From the NCBI RefSeq assembly GCF_017874715.1, contig NZ_JAGGLR010000003.1:310001-374000 (forward strand): DNA of 64,000 bases, given 5' to 3'. Both the position numbers and the translations under genes were made by a program. This DNA comes from Streptomyces iranensis. GTDB lineage: Bacteria > Actinomycetota > Actinomycetes > Streptomycetales > Streptomycetaceae. Below, piece by piece: positions 44,145-55,346 of the stretch; the stretch's first letter is position 1, and each line of letters begins with the position of its first letter. Under the pieces are notes generated by a model. It ran no database searches, was not told the DNA's origin, and saw nothing but the letters and a program-made list of their open reading frames with translations.

Positions 44145-44795
44145 TCAGTCCTTCGCCGGTGCCGTCAGCCCGTGGCGGTGGAGGAAGGCGTCGACGAGGC
44201 GGTCGGTGAACTCCTGGCCGACGGGTTCGCCGGTCACCAGCACCCGGTAGTAGACGGGGCCCATGAGCTGGTCGGTCTCGGCCGCCAGATCGAGGCCGGG
44301 CACCAACTCCCCGCGCTCCAGGGCCCGTTCCAGCGGAAGGCGGTCACGGCCGCGCTGGTCGTCGAGGTACCGGGACCGGAAGTCCTCGGCGAACGCCGGA
44401 TCGTGCTGCGCGTGGGCGATCAGGGCCCTGAAGACGGCACCGGAATCGGACGAGCTGAGGAACCAGGCCAGCTCGCGCAGATAGGTGCGCAGGTCCCGGG
44501 CGAGGTCACCGTGGTCGCGCACGGTCAGGTCCTCGGCCACGTCCTGGAGGAAGGCGTCCATGAGGACGCCGGTCTTGGTGCTCCACCAGCGGTAGATGGT
44601 CTGTTTGGCGACACCGGCCCGGGTGGCGATGCCCTCCATGGTGACGCCCGCGAAGCCCTTCTCGACCAGCAGGTCGTCGGCCGCGTTCAGCACCGCGAGC
44701 CGGGCCTGCTCGCTGCGTCCGTGCCGGTTGCCGTGGTGGCGTGCCGCCGGTCGGCCGGTGCCGGGTGTCCCGGTGGTCTGTGTCGCGCGTGCCAT
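44145..44795 (-). CDS. TetR-family transcriptional regulator
   Basis: A 216-residue TetR-type repressor. The N-terminal HTH (TMEGIATRAGVAKQTIYRWW, residues 52-71) follows a basic, His-rich start, and the C-terminal half is the helical ligand domain. It converges with the MdcB-like gene. Its target is not evident. The nearest divergent region on its 5' side leads to the small repeat protein and lanthipeptide exporter, both also on the minus strand. Confidence 0.93.
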   Translation of the reverse strand: MARATQTTGTPGTGRPAARHHGNRHGRSEQARLAVLNAADDLLVEKGFAGVTMEGIATRAGVAKQTIYRWWSTKTGVLMDAFLQDVAEDLTVRDHGDLARDLRTYLRELAWFLSSSDSGAVFRALIAHAQHDPAFAEDFRSRYLDDQRGRDRLPLERALERGELVPGLDLAAETDQLMGPVYYRVLVTGEPVGQEFTDRLVDAFLHRHGLTAPAKD

Positions 44796-44961
44796 CTCGC
44801 CTCCCCGGTCAGGATAGCGACCCGTCGGGGCCGCTCCGCCCGGGAGACCCCCGGCGTGGAGGAGGCATTACGTGTCAGCCGCCGCGTCCGGGCCGCATGG
44901 CTGGGCCCGCCTGCCGGTGGGAGATCACCGGCCCGCGGGCCCGGGTGCCGAGAGGGGGTGG

Positions 44962-45132
44962 CTAGTCCCGTTCCCCTTCGGCCTGTGAGGGAGTCGTCCT
45001 CTGTACGTCGGGGTGGCCGGTGTCCGTCTCGTCGTCGCGCTCGCCCTCGGCCTGCGAGGGGGTCGTCCACGGCACGTCGGGGTGGCCGGTTTCCCGTTTG
45101 CGTTCGGTGCGGGAGGGGGCTGCCTCGGTCAT
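44962..45132 (-). CDS. 56-residue protein of two 19-residue repeats, unknown function
   Basis: A short gene with a good ribosome site (GGAGG six bases before the ATG at 45132) encodes 56 hydrophilic residues. Residues 15-33 (TGHPDVPWTTPSQAEGERD) recur at 38-56 with two changes (P21 to Q, W22 to R). There is no Cys, signal peptide or hydrophobic stretch. The repeat unit is 69 bp in the DNA, and third positions are GC-rich as in real genes. It lies 81 bases downstream of the lanthipeptide exporter gene on the same strand and could be cotranscribed with it. I do not recognise a function. The conserved TTPSQAEGERD end suggests a binding or recognition motif. Confidence 0.75.
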   Translation of the reverse strand: MTEAAPSRTERKRETGHPDVPWTTPSQAEGERDDETDTGHPDVQRTTPSQAEGERD

Positions 45133-45213
45133 CTGATGCCTCCGCTCCTCGTGCCCTCCTGGTGCGGACGCGGCCCATTTTACGCCCGAATGCCCACATA
45201 GGTGCGGTGGCGA

Positions 45214-47379
45214 TCATGAGGGCCGGAGCGAGGCCGGGAGCTGCCGGTGCACCAGCGCGGCGTACCGGCCCCCGGCGAGCATCAGGTCGTCGTGGCCACC
45301 CCGCTCCGTGAAACGGCCGTCGTCCAGGACGACGATCTCGTCCGCGTCCATGATCGTGCTGATTCGGTGCGCGACGACGATCCTGGTACAGCCCAGCGCG
45401 GACAGCTCACCGGCCACCTCCGCCTCGGTCACGGCGTCCAGATGACTCGTGGCCTCGTCCAGCACCAGCAGGGCGGGGTCGGCCAGGAGCGCGCGGGCGA
45501 TCGCCAGACGCTGGCGCTGGCCCCCCGAGAGCGCGCTCCCACCCTCCGCCACATGCGTCTCCAGCCCCATGGGCATCCGCCGCACATCGGGGAGCAGCCC
45601 GGCCCGGCCGAGCGCCTCGAAGAGGGCCTCGTCGGACAGCCCGTCCCGGCCGAGCCGCAGATTCGATCCGATGGTGCCGCCGAAGACATGGGGTTCCTGT
45701 GTCACGACGCCGAAGCGGTGGCGCAGACTGTCCGCGTCGTACTCCTCGATGGCGCGCCCGTCGAGCAGCACCGTGCCCTCGATCGGCCGCAACAGCCCGG
45801 CGAGCAGGCGGATCATCGTCGTCTTCCCGGAGCCGCTGGCCCCGACGACGGCGAGTTTCGCGCCCGCGGGAACGCGCAGGGTCAGGTCGCGCAGGATCCA
45901 TGGCCCCTGCCCGTAGCGGAAGCCCACACCGCGCAGCTCGATCTCGCCCCGCACCATGGCGGGGGCGGTGACACCCGGCCCTCGGACCTCCGGACGCTCG
46001 TCCAGCACATCGTGCACCCGCTCCAGATGGGCACCGATGGTCTGGAGGTAGCGCATGCTGGTGGCCAGCCCGGCGATCGGGGTGAGCAGCCCGGCCGCGA
46101 TCGCGTTGAGCGCGATCATCGAGCCGATGGTCAGCGCGCCCGAGCGCACCTGCGCGATGCCCAGCAGCAACAACACCAGCGGGGAGGCCACCTGCAGCAG
46201 CAGGGTGAGGGAGTCGGTGAGGGCGTCCAGGCGGCGTCGGTGGAGCGCCGCCCGCAGATAGTCGTCCAGCGCCCCACGCCAGCGGTCGAGCACGGTGCCG
46301 ACCAGCCCCGCGCTCTTCACGAACTCCGCGCCCCGCAGCGCGTCCACCGCCACCGACTGTGTGGCGGCCTCGGCGCTCAGCTCCCGTTTCGCCAAGGCGT
46401 TGGCCGGCCGCAGAGTGGCCAGCACGATGGCGATCTGCGCCGCGCCCAGTCCCGCCGCCAGGAGCGCGTACCAGGGACTGAAGGCGCACAGCAGCACCAG
46501 ATAGCCCACCACGAAGACACTGTCGATGACCAGGGTGACCATGCGCGAGGTCAGCAGGTCTCTGATCACCGTGTTGCTGTTGAGGCGGGCCAGCAGATCC
46601 CCGCTGCTCCGGGCCTGGAAATAGCCGAACGGCAGCCGGAACAGATGAGTCATAAACCGGTCGCCGAGTGCGCCGTCCAGCCGGTGCTGCAGTACCAGCA
46701 GGGCTCCGGCCCGCCCCAGTCCGATCAGCGCGTACACCGATACGAAACCGGCGATGCTCAGGGAGAGACCCGAGAGTGTCCCGGCCCGTTCACCGATGAG
46801 CGTGTCGATGCCGTACTTGGTGAGGAACGCCGACCCCAGGGCGAGTAGCTGCACCATCCCGGAGAGCAGAACCGCGAGGGCGGCCCACCGCGGTGCCATC
46901 CGCATCATGTCGCGCACCAGCCGCAGCGGCCAGGAATCCCGGGGCCCGCGCCGCTCGACGAACGAGGAGCCGGGGGCGAACTCCAGCAGGGTGCCCGAGC
47001 TCCGGGCGCGGAACTCCTCATGGGAGACGGTGGCGCGTCCCTCGCCGGGGTCGAGCACTCGCACCCCCTTGCGCCCGACACCTCCCACCACCACGAAGTG
47101 GTGGTCGTCCCAGTGGGCGATGGCGGGCTTGCGCACCGCGCCGAGCGCGTCCGGCGGTACCTTCAGCCCCCGGGCCTCGAGCCCATGGGCGCGCGCGACC
47201 TCCAGGATCCGGCGGGCGCTCGCGCCATCGCGGCTCACCCCGAACTCCGCGCGCAGCTCCCGCAGGGGAACCCCGCGGCGGTGCGCCCCGAGCACCATGG
47301 CCAGACAGGCGGGACCGCACTCGACCTCGCTCATCTGGGCCACGAACGGCACCCGCGACCCCACCTGCCTGCCGCTCAT
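45214..47379 (-). CDS. lanT: Peptidase-containing ABC exporter of the lanthipeptide (LanT, C39 type)
   Basis: A 721-residue exporter that both trims and secretes the modified peptide. The N-terminal C39 peptidase has C21 in QMSEVECGPACLAM, H94 in AHWDDHHFVVV and D110 in VRVLDPGEG. Five to six helices (about 165-440) and an ATPase follow (Walker A GASGSGKTTMIR, signature LSGGQRQRLAIARALL, Walker B LLVLDEATSHLDA). The precursor's GGG site fits cleavage by C39 enzymes. The ATG at 47379 has GGAGG about eight bases upstream. It is divergent from lanA across a 241-base region with phased repeats. Confidence 0.94.
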   Translation of the reverse strand: MSGRQVGSRVPFVAQMSEVECGPACLAMVLGAHRRGVPLRELRAEFGVSRDGASARRILEVARAHGLEARGLKVPPDALGAVRKPAIAHWDDHHFVVVGGVGRKGVRVLDPGEGRATVSHEEFRARSSGTLLEFAPGSSFVERRGPRDSWPLRLVRDMMRMAPRWAALAVLLSGMVQLLALGSAFLTKYGIDTLIGERAGTLSGLSLSIAGFVSVYALIGLGRAGALLVLQHRLDGALGDRFMTHLFRLPFGYFQARSSGDLLARLNSNTVIRDLLTSRMVTLVIDSVFVVGYLVLLCAFSPWYALLAAGLGAAQIAIVLATLRPANALAKRELSAEAATQSVAVDALRGAEFVKSAGLVGTVLDRWRGALDDYLRAALHRRRLDALTDSLTLLLQVASPLVLLLLGIAQVRSGALTIGSMIALNAIAAGLLTPIAGLATSMRYLQTIGAHLERVHDVLDERPEVRGPGVTAPAMVRGEIELRGVGFRYGQGPWILRDLTLRVPAGAKLAVVGASGSGKTTMIRLLAGLLRPIEGTVLLDGRAIEEYDADSLRHRFGVVTQEPHVFGGTIGSNLRLGRDGLSDEALFEALGRAGLLPDVRRMPMGLETHVAEGGSALSGGQRQRLAIARALLADPALLVLDEATSHLDAVTEAEVAGELSALGCTRIVVAHRISTIMDADEIVVLDDGRFTERGGHDDLMLAGGRYAALVHRQLPASLRPS

Positions 47380-47429
47380 ATGTGTCTCCTCCCGCGCCGA
47401 GTTCCCTGGCGCAGCAGCGTGCGGCACAC

Positions 47430-47458
47430 CGGTTCGGTCCCGGTTCACCGCCGGTTCA
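47430..47458 (+). promoter_or_regulatory. Three CGGTTC repeats at 11-bp spacing (SARP/PhoP-AfsR-type site)
   Basis: CGGTTC starts at 47430, 47441 and 47452, exactly one helical turn apart. The last two extend to CGGTTCA. 11-bp direct repeats with a GTTCA core resemble the PHO-box units bound by Streptomyces PhoP and the related AfsR sites, and the phasing also fits SARP activators. They lie between lanT and lanA. Confidence 0.65.
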
Positions 47459-47503
47459 CTTCACCGCTGACCGGCGCGGATGGCACCGCGAGGCGCGGCG
47501 GCA

Positions 47504-47521
47504 CAAGGTTTTCGCAAGGTT
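47504..47521 (+). promoter_or_regulatory. Two CAAGGTT heptamers at 11-bp spacing (SARP-type site)
   Basis: CAAGGTT occurs at 47504-47510 and 47515-47521 with four-base spacers, the classical SARP arrangement of heptamers repeated every 11 bp. The site is about 100 bases upstream of the lanA start. I cannot pin down a convincing -10 box downstream. Confidence 0.6.
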
Positions 47522-47620
47522 CCCGGCCAACTCGCTCACCCAGTTTTGGCTGTGTCACACCGGGCTGACCGGAGTGATGTCCATGAACGAACCGATGAGA
47601 GCACGTCGAACGGAGGAACC

Positions 47621-47836
47621 ATGAACCGGACCACCAAGGCATGGAAGGACCCGGTCTTCCGCGCCGGGCTGAGCTCCGAGGAGCTCAGCGCGCTGCCCGC
47701 CCACCCGGCGGGTGCCATCGAGCTGACCGACCAGCGGCTGGACAACGTCGTGGGCGGGGGGCTCACCGACACCTGGGTGACGTGCGGTCACAAGACCTGC
47801 CGCACCTGCTTCACCTGTGACTGGCTCTGTGGCTGA
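47621..47836 (+). CDS. lanA: Class II lanthipeptide precursor, mersacidin/lichenicidin type
   Basis: A 71-residue prepeptide. The leader contains KDPVFRAGLSSEELSALPAH, with a HPAG motif just after (PAHPAGAIEL), and ends LDNVVGGG, a double-glycine site for C39 cleavage. The core LTDTWVTCGHKTCRTCFTCD ends with WLCG. It has six Thr, five Cys and no Ser, so every ring would be a methyllanthionine. Cys are at 55, 60, 63, 66 and 70, four of them directly preceded by Thr. GGAGG lies four bases before the ATG. It is followed by a strong hairpin and then lanM. I see no second (beta) precursor. Confidence 0.95.
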   Translation: MNRTTKAWKDPVFRAGLSSEELSALPAHPAGAIELTDQRLDNVVGGGLTDTWVTCGHKTCRTCFTCDWLCG

Positions 47837-47874
47837 CCCGGTGCGTCCTCGGACGCGGTGACCCATGAGCCATT

Positions 47875-47904
47875 CCGGCGCGGGCCCCACGGGGCCCGCG
47901 CCGG
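47875..47904 (+). terminator. Strong hairpin between lanA and lanM (attenuator candidate)
   Basis: Perfect 14-bp arms, CCGGCGCGGGCCCC (47875-47888) and its complement (47891-47904), meet at a two-base gap. The RNA would form a 13-pair stem with a four-base loop. In lanthipeptide operons such structures limit read-through so that precursor mRNA exceeds enzyme mRNA. There is no U-tract. A 14-base direct repeat (47932-47945 and 47950-47963) follows. Confidence 0.7.
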
Positions 47905-47980
47905 ATCGGATCGCGATCGGGCCGTCTCCACGGCGACAGGGCCGTAGAGGGCGACAGGGCCGTCAAAAGTAGGGGGAGAA

Positions 47981-51348
<3,368 letters not shown>

Positions 51349-51352
<4 letters not shown>

Positions 51353-52194
51353 CCCCGGCACCGGTGCGCTACCGCATCCTCGGGCCACTGGAGATCCGGG
51401 GACCGGACGGCGCCTTCCGCATGGTCAGCCAGGCCAAGTGCCGTGCGCTGCTGGCCGCACTGCTCGTCAGCGCGGGCCGTACGGTGCCGGCCGGGGAACT
51501 GCTGGAGCAGCTCTGGCCGGGCGGAGCGCCGAAGTCCGCCCCCAAGCTGGTCCAGCAGTACGTCCACCGGCTCAGGCGCGCGCTTCCCGGGCCCCCGCAC
51601 GAGCGATGCCCGGCGGTGCGGGGCGGAAGCCCACTGCTCACCAGCCCGCCGGGCTACCGGCTGGCGGTGGACCCCGGTGAGCTGGACGCCGACCGCTTCA
51701 CGGCGCTCGCGAGGGTGGCGCGCGGGGCCCTGGCCGAAGGGCGGACCGGGCAGGCGGCGGAGGGGCTGCGGCGGGCCCTGGACATGTGGCGCGGGCCCCT
51801 GCTCGCCGATGTGCCGGACTTCCCCGCGATCACGGCCGAACTCGTACGGCTGGAGGAGGCGCGGCTCTTGGCCACCGAGGCATGGGTGTGGGCCGAAGTG
51901 CACCAGGGACACGCCCATGACGTCGTACCCGAACTGGAGATCCTGGTCGCGGCCCATCCGCTGCGCGAGTCCTTCCGCCATCAGCTCATGATCGCGCTGT
52001 GTCTGACCGGGCGCCGTGCCGACGCGCTCGGTGCGGCCCGGCAGTTGCGGCACGTACTGGCCGAGGAGCTGGGTATCAGGCCGGGAGCGGACGTCCTCGC
52101 CATGGAGCAGGCGATCATCCGGGACTCCCTCGCGGATCTGCCGGGGCTGGTGTCGAAGGCGATCGGCGCGCCGCCGGCCGTCCGGGGCGTATGA
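51349..52194 (+). CDS. SARP-family regulator (cluster-situated)
   Basis: A 281-residue Streptomyces antibiotic regulatory protein. The N-terminal winged HTH of OmpR type (about residues 5-95; RYRILGPLEIRGPDGAFRMV, then LLEQLWPGGAPKSAPKLVQQ) is followed by the BTAD helical domain (LDADRFTALARVARGALAEG to ELGIRPGADV). SARPs bind direct repeats spaced 11 bp and activate biosynthetic promoters. The gene starts within the lanM stop (ATGA), so the activator is made with the synthetase, a possible positive loop. Its likely targets are the phased repeats at 47430-47521. Confidence 0.93.
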
Positions 52195-52298
52195 AGGGCG
52201 CGTCCGGGCGATAGCAGGTCCCCCCGGCGTCCGGCTCGCGTTCCTCGTCGTGATGTCCCTTCCATACCGGGAAGTCCTCCCCGTACCTTAGGGAGTTG

Positions 52299-52328
52299 TT
52301 GACTCGGTATTGCGCCGACTGTCATACA
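52299..52328 (+). promoter_or_regulatory. Probable promoter of the AfsR-like gene
   Basis: TTGACT (52299-52304) and CATACA (52323-52328) with an 18-base spacer lie in the 177-base gap before the AfsR-like gene. This suggests it is transcribed separately from the lanM-SARP unit. Confidence 0.5.
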
Positions 52329-52371
52329 CAGGTGGTCGGCGCGGGGGCTACGACACAACGGGGGAAAACGC

Positions 52372-55209
52372 ATGGGGGCGCGATTCGGCGTGCTCGGTGC
52401 CATAACGGTGTGGCGGGACGGGACGCCGGTGGACGTGGGGCACGCACGGCAGCGGCTGGTGCTCGCGGCGCTGGCCGTCGACGCGGGGCGGGTGGTGCCC
52501 ACGGGGCCGCTGGTGGACCGGGTGTGGGGGGCGGGGGTGCCCCGGCGCGGCCGGGAGGCGCTGTACGCGTATGTGTCCCGGTTACGGCAGGCGCTGGCGG
52601 GCACGGGGGCGGAGCTGGTACGCGAGCAGGGCGGCTACCGGCTGGCGGCGGAGGCCGGCGCGGTGGACGTGCTCCGGTTCCGCGAGACGGCCGGCCGAGC
52701 TCGTGCCGCCGGCAGCGGGGAGGAGGCGGCGGCGCTGTGGGAGACCGCCCTGGGGCTGTGGCGGGGCGAGGCGTTCGCCGGGGGGGACACGCCCTGGTTC
52801 AACGCCCAGCGTTCGGTGCTCGAGGCCGAGCGGTTCACCGGGCAGCTGGACCTGATGGACGTGCGGTTGCGGCTGGGCCAGCACGGCCGGGCACTGCCCG
52901 AGCTGGCCGCCCGCGCCGAGGCGTATCCGCTGGACGAGCGGGTGGCCGGACAGCTGATGCTGGCCCTGTACCGGTGCGGGCGCCAGACCGAGGCACTGGA
53001 GCACCATGAGCGCATCCGGCGCCGGCTGGCCGAGGAGACGGGGCTCGATCCCAGCCCGCCGCTGGTGCTGCTGCGCCAGCGGATCCTCACCGCGGATCCG
53101 GCGCTCGACCTCGCCCCGGCCACGGCGCCCGTGGCGCCCCGACGGCGACCGCGGCCGGTGCCTCAGCAACTCCCCGCCCCGCCGGTCACGTTCGTCGGCC
53201 GGGAGCGGGAGCTCGCCGCGCTCGACGACCTGTGCGAGACCGTCGACGGTGAGGGCGCGCTCGACATCGCGGCGATCAGTGGTGTCGGCGGGGTGGGCAA
53301 GACCTGGCTGGCGCTGCGCTGGGCCCATCGCAACCTGCCGCGCTTCCCGGACGGGCAGCTGTATGTGAACCTGCGCGGGTTCGCTCCCGCCGCCGGCCCC
53401 GTGCCCGCGGCGGCGGCCGTACGCGGCTTCCTCGGCGCCCTGGGCGTGGATCCGCAGGAGATGCCCGCCGATCCGGAGGCACAGGCCGGGCTGTACCGGT
53501 CGCTGATCGCCGACCGCCGGATGCTGATCATGCTGGACAACGCCCGCGACGCCGACCAGGTGCGGCCGCTGCTGCCCGGTACGGGCGGCTGTGTGGTGCT
53601 GGTGACCAGCCGTGACCGCCTGACCGGACTGGTCGCCGCCAATGGGGCACGTCCGTGTGCGGTGGACCCGCTCACCGACGGCGAGGCGCGGCTGCTTCTG
53701 GAACGGCACCTGAGGCGGATCCGGCGGACGGACGATCCGGAGGCGTTCGACGCGATCGTCGCGGCGTGCGTGGGGCTGCCGCTGGCGCTCGCGGTGGTGG
53801 CCGCGAGGGTCGCCGTGACCCCGCGGTTTCCGCTGCGGACGCTCGCCGCGGAGCTGCACGACACCCAGCTCGGCCTGGACGCCTTCAGCGGGGGCGATAC
53901 CGCGACCGATGTACGGGCGGTGTTCTCCTGGTCGTATCACGTGCTCGGCCCGGACGCCGCACGGCTGTTCCGGCTGCTCGGCCTCCATCCCGGACCGGAC
54001 ATCTCCCTCCCGGCCATGGCGGGCCTGGCCGGTCTCCCGGTTTCCCGGGTGCGCCCCCTGCTGGCCGAGCTGGCCCGGGTGCACCTGGTCGGGGAGGTCA
54101 CGCCCGGCCGGTACACGCTGCACGACCTGCTCCGCGCCTACGCGGGCGAATTGGCCCACACCGTGGACCCCGAGGCCGACCGTAGGAGTGCGCGGCGCCG
54201 TGTCGTCGACCACTATCTGCACACCGCCGATCGCGCGGCAGGGCTGCTGGACCCGCATCGGGACCGCGTCCCCCTGTCACCCGCCGTGCCGGATGCCTGC
54301 CCGCAGGAGATGGCGGACCAGGCCGCGGCGCTCGGCTGGTTCACCGCGGAGCACGCCGTACTGCTGGGCGTGGTCGACCTGGCGACCGGTGCCGATCTGG
54401 ACGCGGGCGCCTGGCGGCTGGCCAGGAACCTGGAGACCTATTTCGACTACCGCGGACACTGGCACGACTGGGCCGCCGTCCAGCGCATCGCCCTCGGCGC
54501 GGCCCAGCGGCTCGGCGATCCGGCGTGGCAGGCCGGCGCCCACCGTGGCCTGGGCAGCTGCCTCACCCAGATGGGCCGCCTAGACGAGGGACACCGCCAC
54601 TTCCGTCACGCCCTCGACCTCTACGAGCGGCTGGGCGATCCCGTCCGTCAGGCACATGTCCACCGGGGCCTGGGCTGGGTCTGCGGCCGGCTGGACGGCC
54701 ACCGGGACGCGCTCGGCCACAACGAACGTGCCCTGACGCTCTATCGGCAGGCGGGGCACCGGGCCGGGGAGGCCCTGGCGCTGAACAACGTCGGATGGGT
54801 GCACGCGGTACTGGGCGACTACCGGCAGACGCTGGAGTACTGCGCCCAGGCGGTGTCCGTGAACCAGGAGATCGAGGACCGGCATGCCGAGGCCGGGGCG
54901 TGGGACAGCCTCGGCTACGCCCATCACCACCTGGCCGAGTACCCCGCCGCCGTGACGTGCTACGTCCGGGCCCTGCGCCTGGTGCGTGGCTTCGGCGATC
55001 GGTACAACGAGACCGAGATCCTGAACCATCTCGGCGACACGCAGCTGGCCGCGGGCGACCTGGACGCCGCCCGTGCCGCCCGGGGCCAGGCCCTGGAGAT
55101 CGCCCTCGAGATCGGCCATCCGGACACCGACGAGCTCCGTGCCAAACGGGACGATCTCGACCCGGCGGGCTCCGGGGGCCCCAGGGCCCCGCATCCGGCC
55201 CTGCGCTGA
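52372..55209 (+). CDS. AfsR-like regulator (SARP domain, NB-ARC ATPase, TPR)
   Basis: A 945-residue regulator. It has an OmpR-type winged HTH (1-95), a BTAD domain (100-245), an NB-ARC/STAND nucleotide-binding domain with Walker A GVGGVGKTWLAL (from about residue 304) and Walker B MLIMLDNARD, then a winged-helix region (LHDLLRAYAGELA) and C-terminal TPR-like helical repeats (about 690-930; LGDPAWQAGAHRGLGSCLTQ, LNNVGWVHAVLGDYRQTLEY). It resembles AfsR, which integrates signals to secondary metabolism. It follows the small SARP on the same strand. Which of the two acts on the lan promoters cannot be told from sequence. Confidence 0.93.
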   Translation: MGARFGVLGAITVWRDGTPVDVGHARQRLVLAALAVDAGRVVPTGPLVDRVWGAGVPRRGREALYAYVSRLRQALAGTGAELVREQGGYRLAAEAGAVDVLRFRETAGRARAAGSGEEAAALWETALGLWRGEAFAGGDTPWFNAQRSVLEAERFTGQLDLMDVRLRLGQHGRALPELAARAEAYPLDERVAGQLMLALYRCGRQTEALEHHERIRRRLAEETGLDPSPPLVLLRQRILTADPALDLAPATAPVAPRRRPRPVPQQLPAPPVTFVGRERELAALDDLCETVDGEGALDIAAISGVGGVGKTWLALRWAHRNLPRFPDGQLYVNLRGFAPAAGPVPAAAAVRGFLGALGVDPQEMPADPEAQAGLYRSLIADRRMLIMLDNARDADQVRPLLPGTGGCVVLVTSRDRLTGLVAANGARPCAVDPLTDGEARLLLERHLRRIRRTDDPEAFDAIVAACVGLPLALAVVAARVAVTPRFPLRTLAAELHDTQLGLDAFSGGDTATDVRAVFSWSYHVLGPDAARLFRLLGLHPGPDISLPAMAGLAGLPVSRVRPLLAELARVHLVGEVTPGRYTLHDLLRAYAGELAHTVDPEADRRSARRRVVDHYLHTADRAAGLLDPHRDRVPLSPAVPDACPQEMADQAAALGWFTAEHAVLLGVVDLATGADLDAGAWRLARNLETYFDYRGHWHDWAAVQRIALGAAQRLGDPAWQAGAHRGLGSCLTQMGRLDEGHRHFRHALDLYERLGDPVRQAHVHRGLGWVCGRLDGHRDALGHNERALTLYRQAGHRAGEALALNNVGWVHAVLGDYRQTLEYCAQAVSVNQEIEDRHAEAGAWDSLGYAHHHLAEYPAAVTCYVRALRLVRGFGDRYNETEILNHLGDTQLAAGDLDAARAARGQALEIALEIGHPDTDELRAKRDDLDPAGSGGPRAPHPALR

Positions 55210-55313
55210 TGTCGGCACGTGAGAATGTCTAGACCAGTGTCATGTTCACTGCCATGATGACTCTGCACTTCCGGCACCCCCCGCTTCATGAAACCCCCCA
55301 TTCCCCCCGCTGA

Positions 55314-55333
55314 CGCGGCCCCGTGGGGCCGCG
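55314..55333 (+). promoter_or_regulatory. Leader hairpin upstream of the GH64 gene
   Basis: CGCGGCCCC (55314-55322) and GGGGCCGCG (55325-55333) are perfect 9-bp arms separated by GT. The hairpin ends just before the GAGG ribosome site of the GH64 gene. It may terminate incoming transcription or stabilise the leader. Confidence 0.45.
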
Positions 55334-55346
55334 CGAGAGGTGGCGT

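Noticed and set aside
44962..45132. The repeat protein as a graspetide-type RiPP precursor
   Set aside because: Thr and Glu/Asp residues in repeats are suggestive, but no ATP-grasp ligase is encoded nearby and the peptide lacks a recognisable leader motif.
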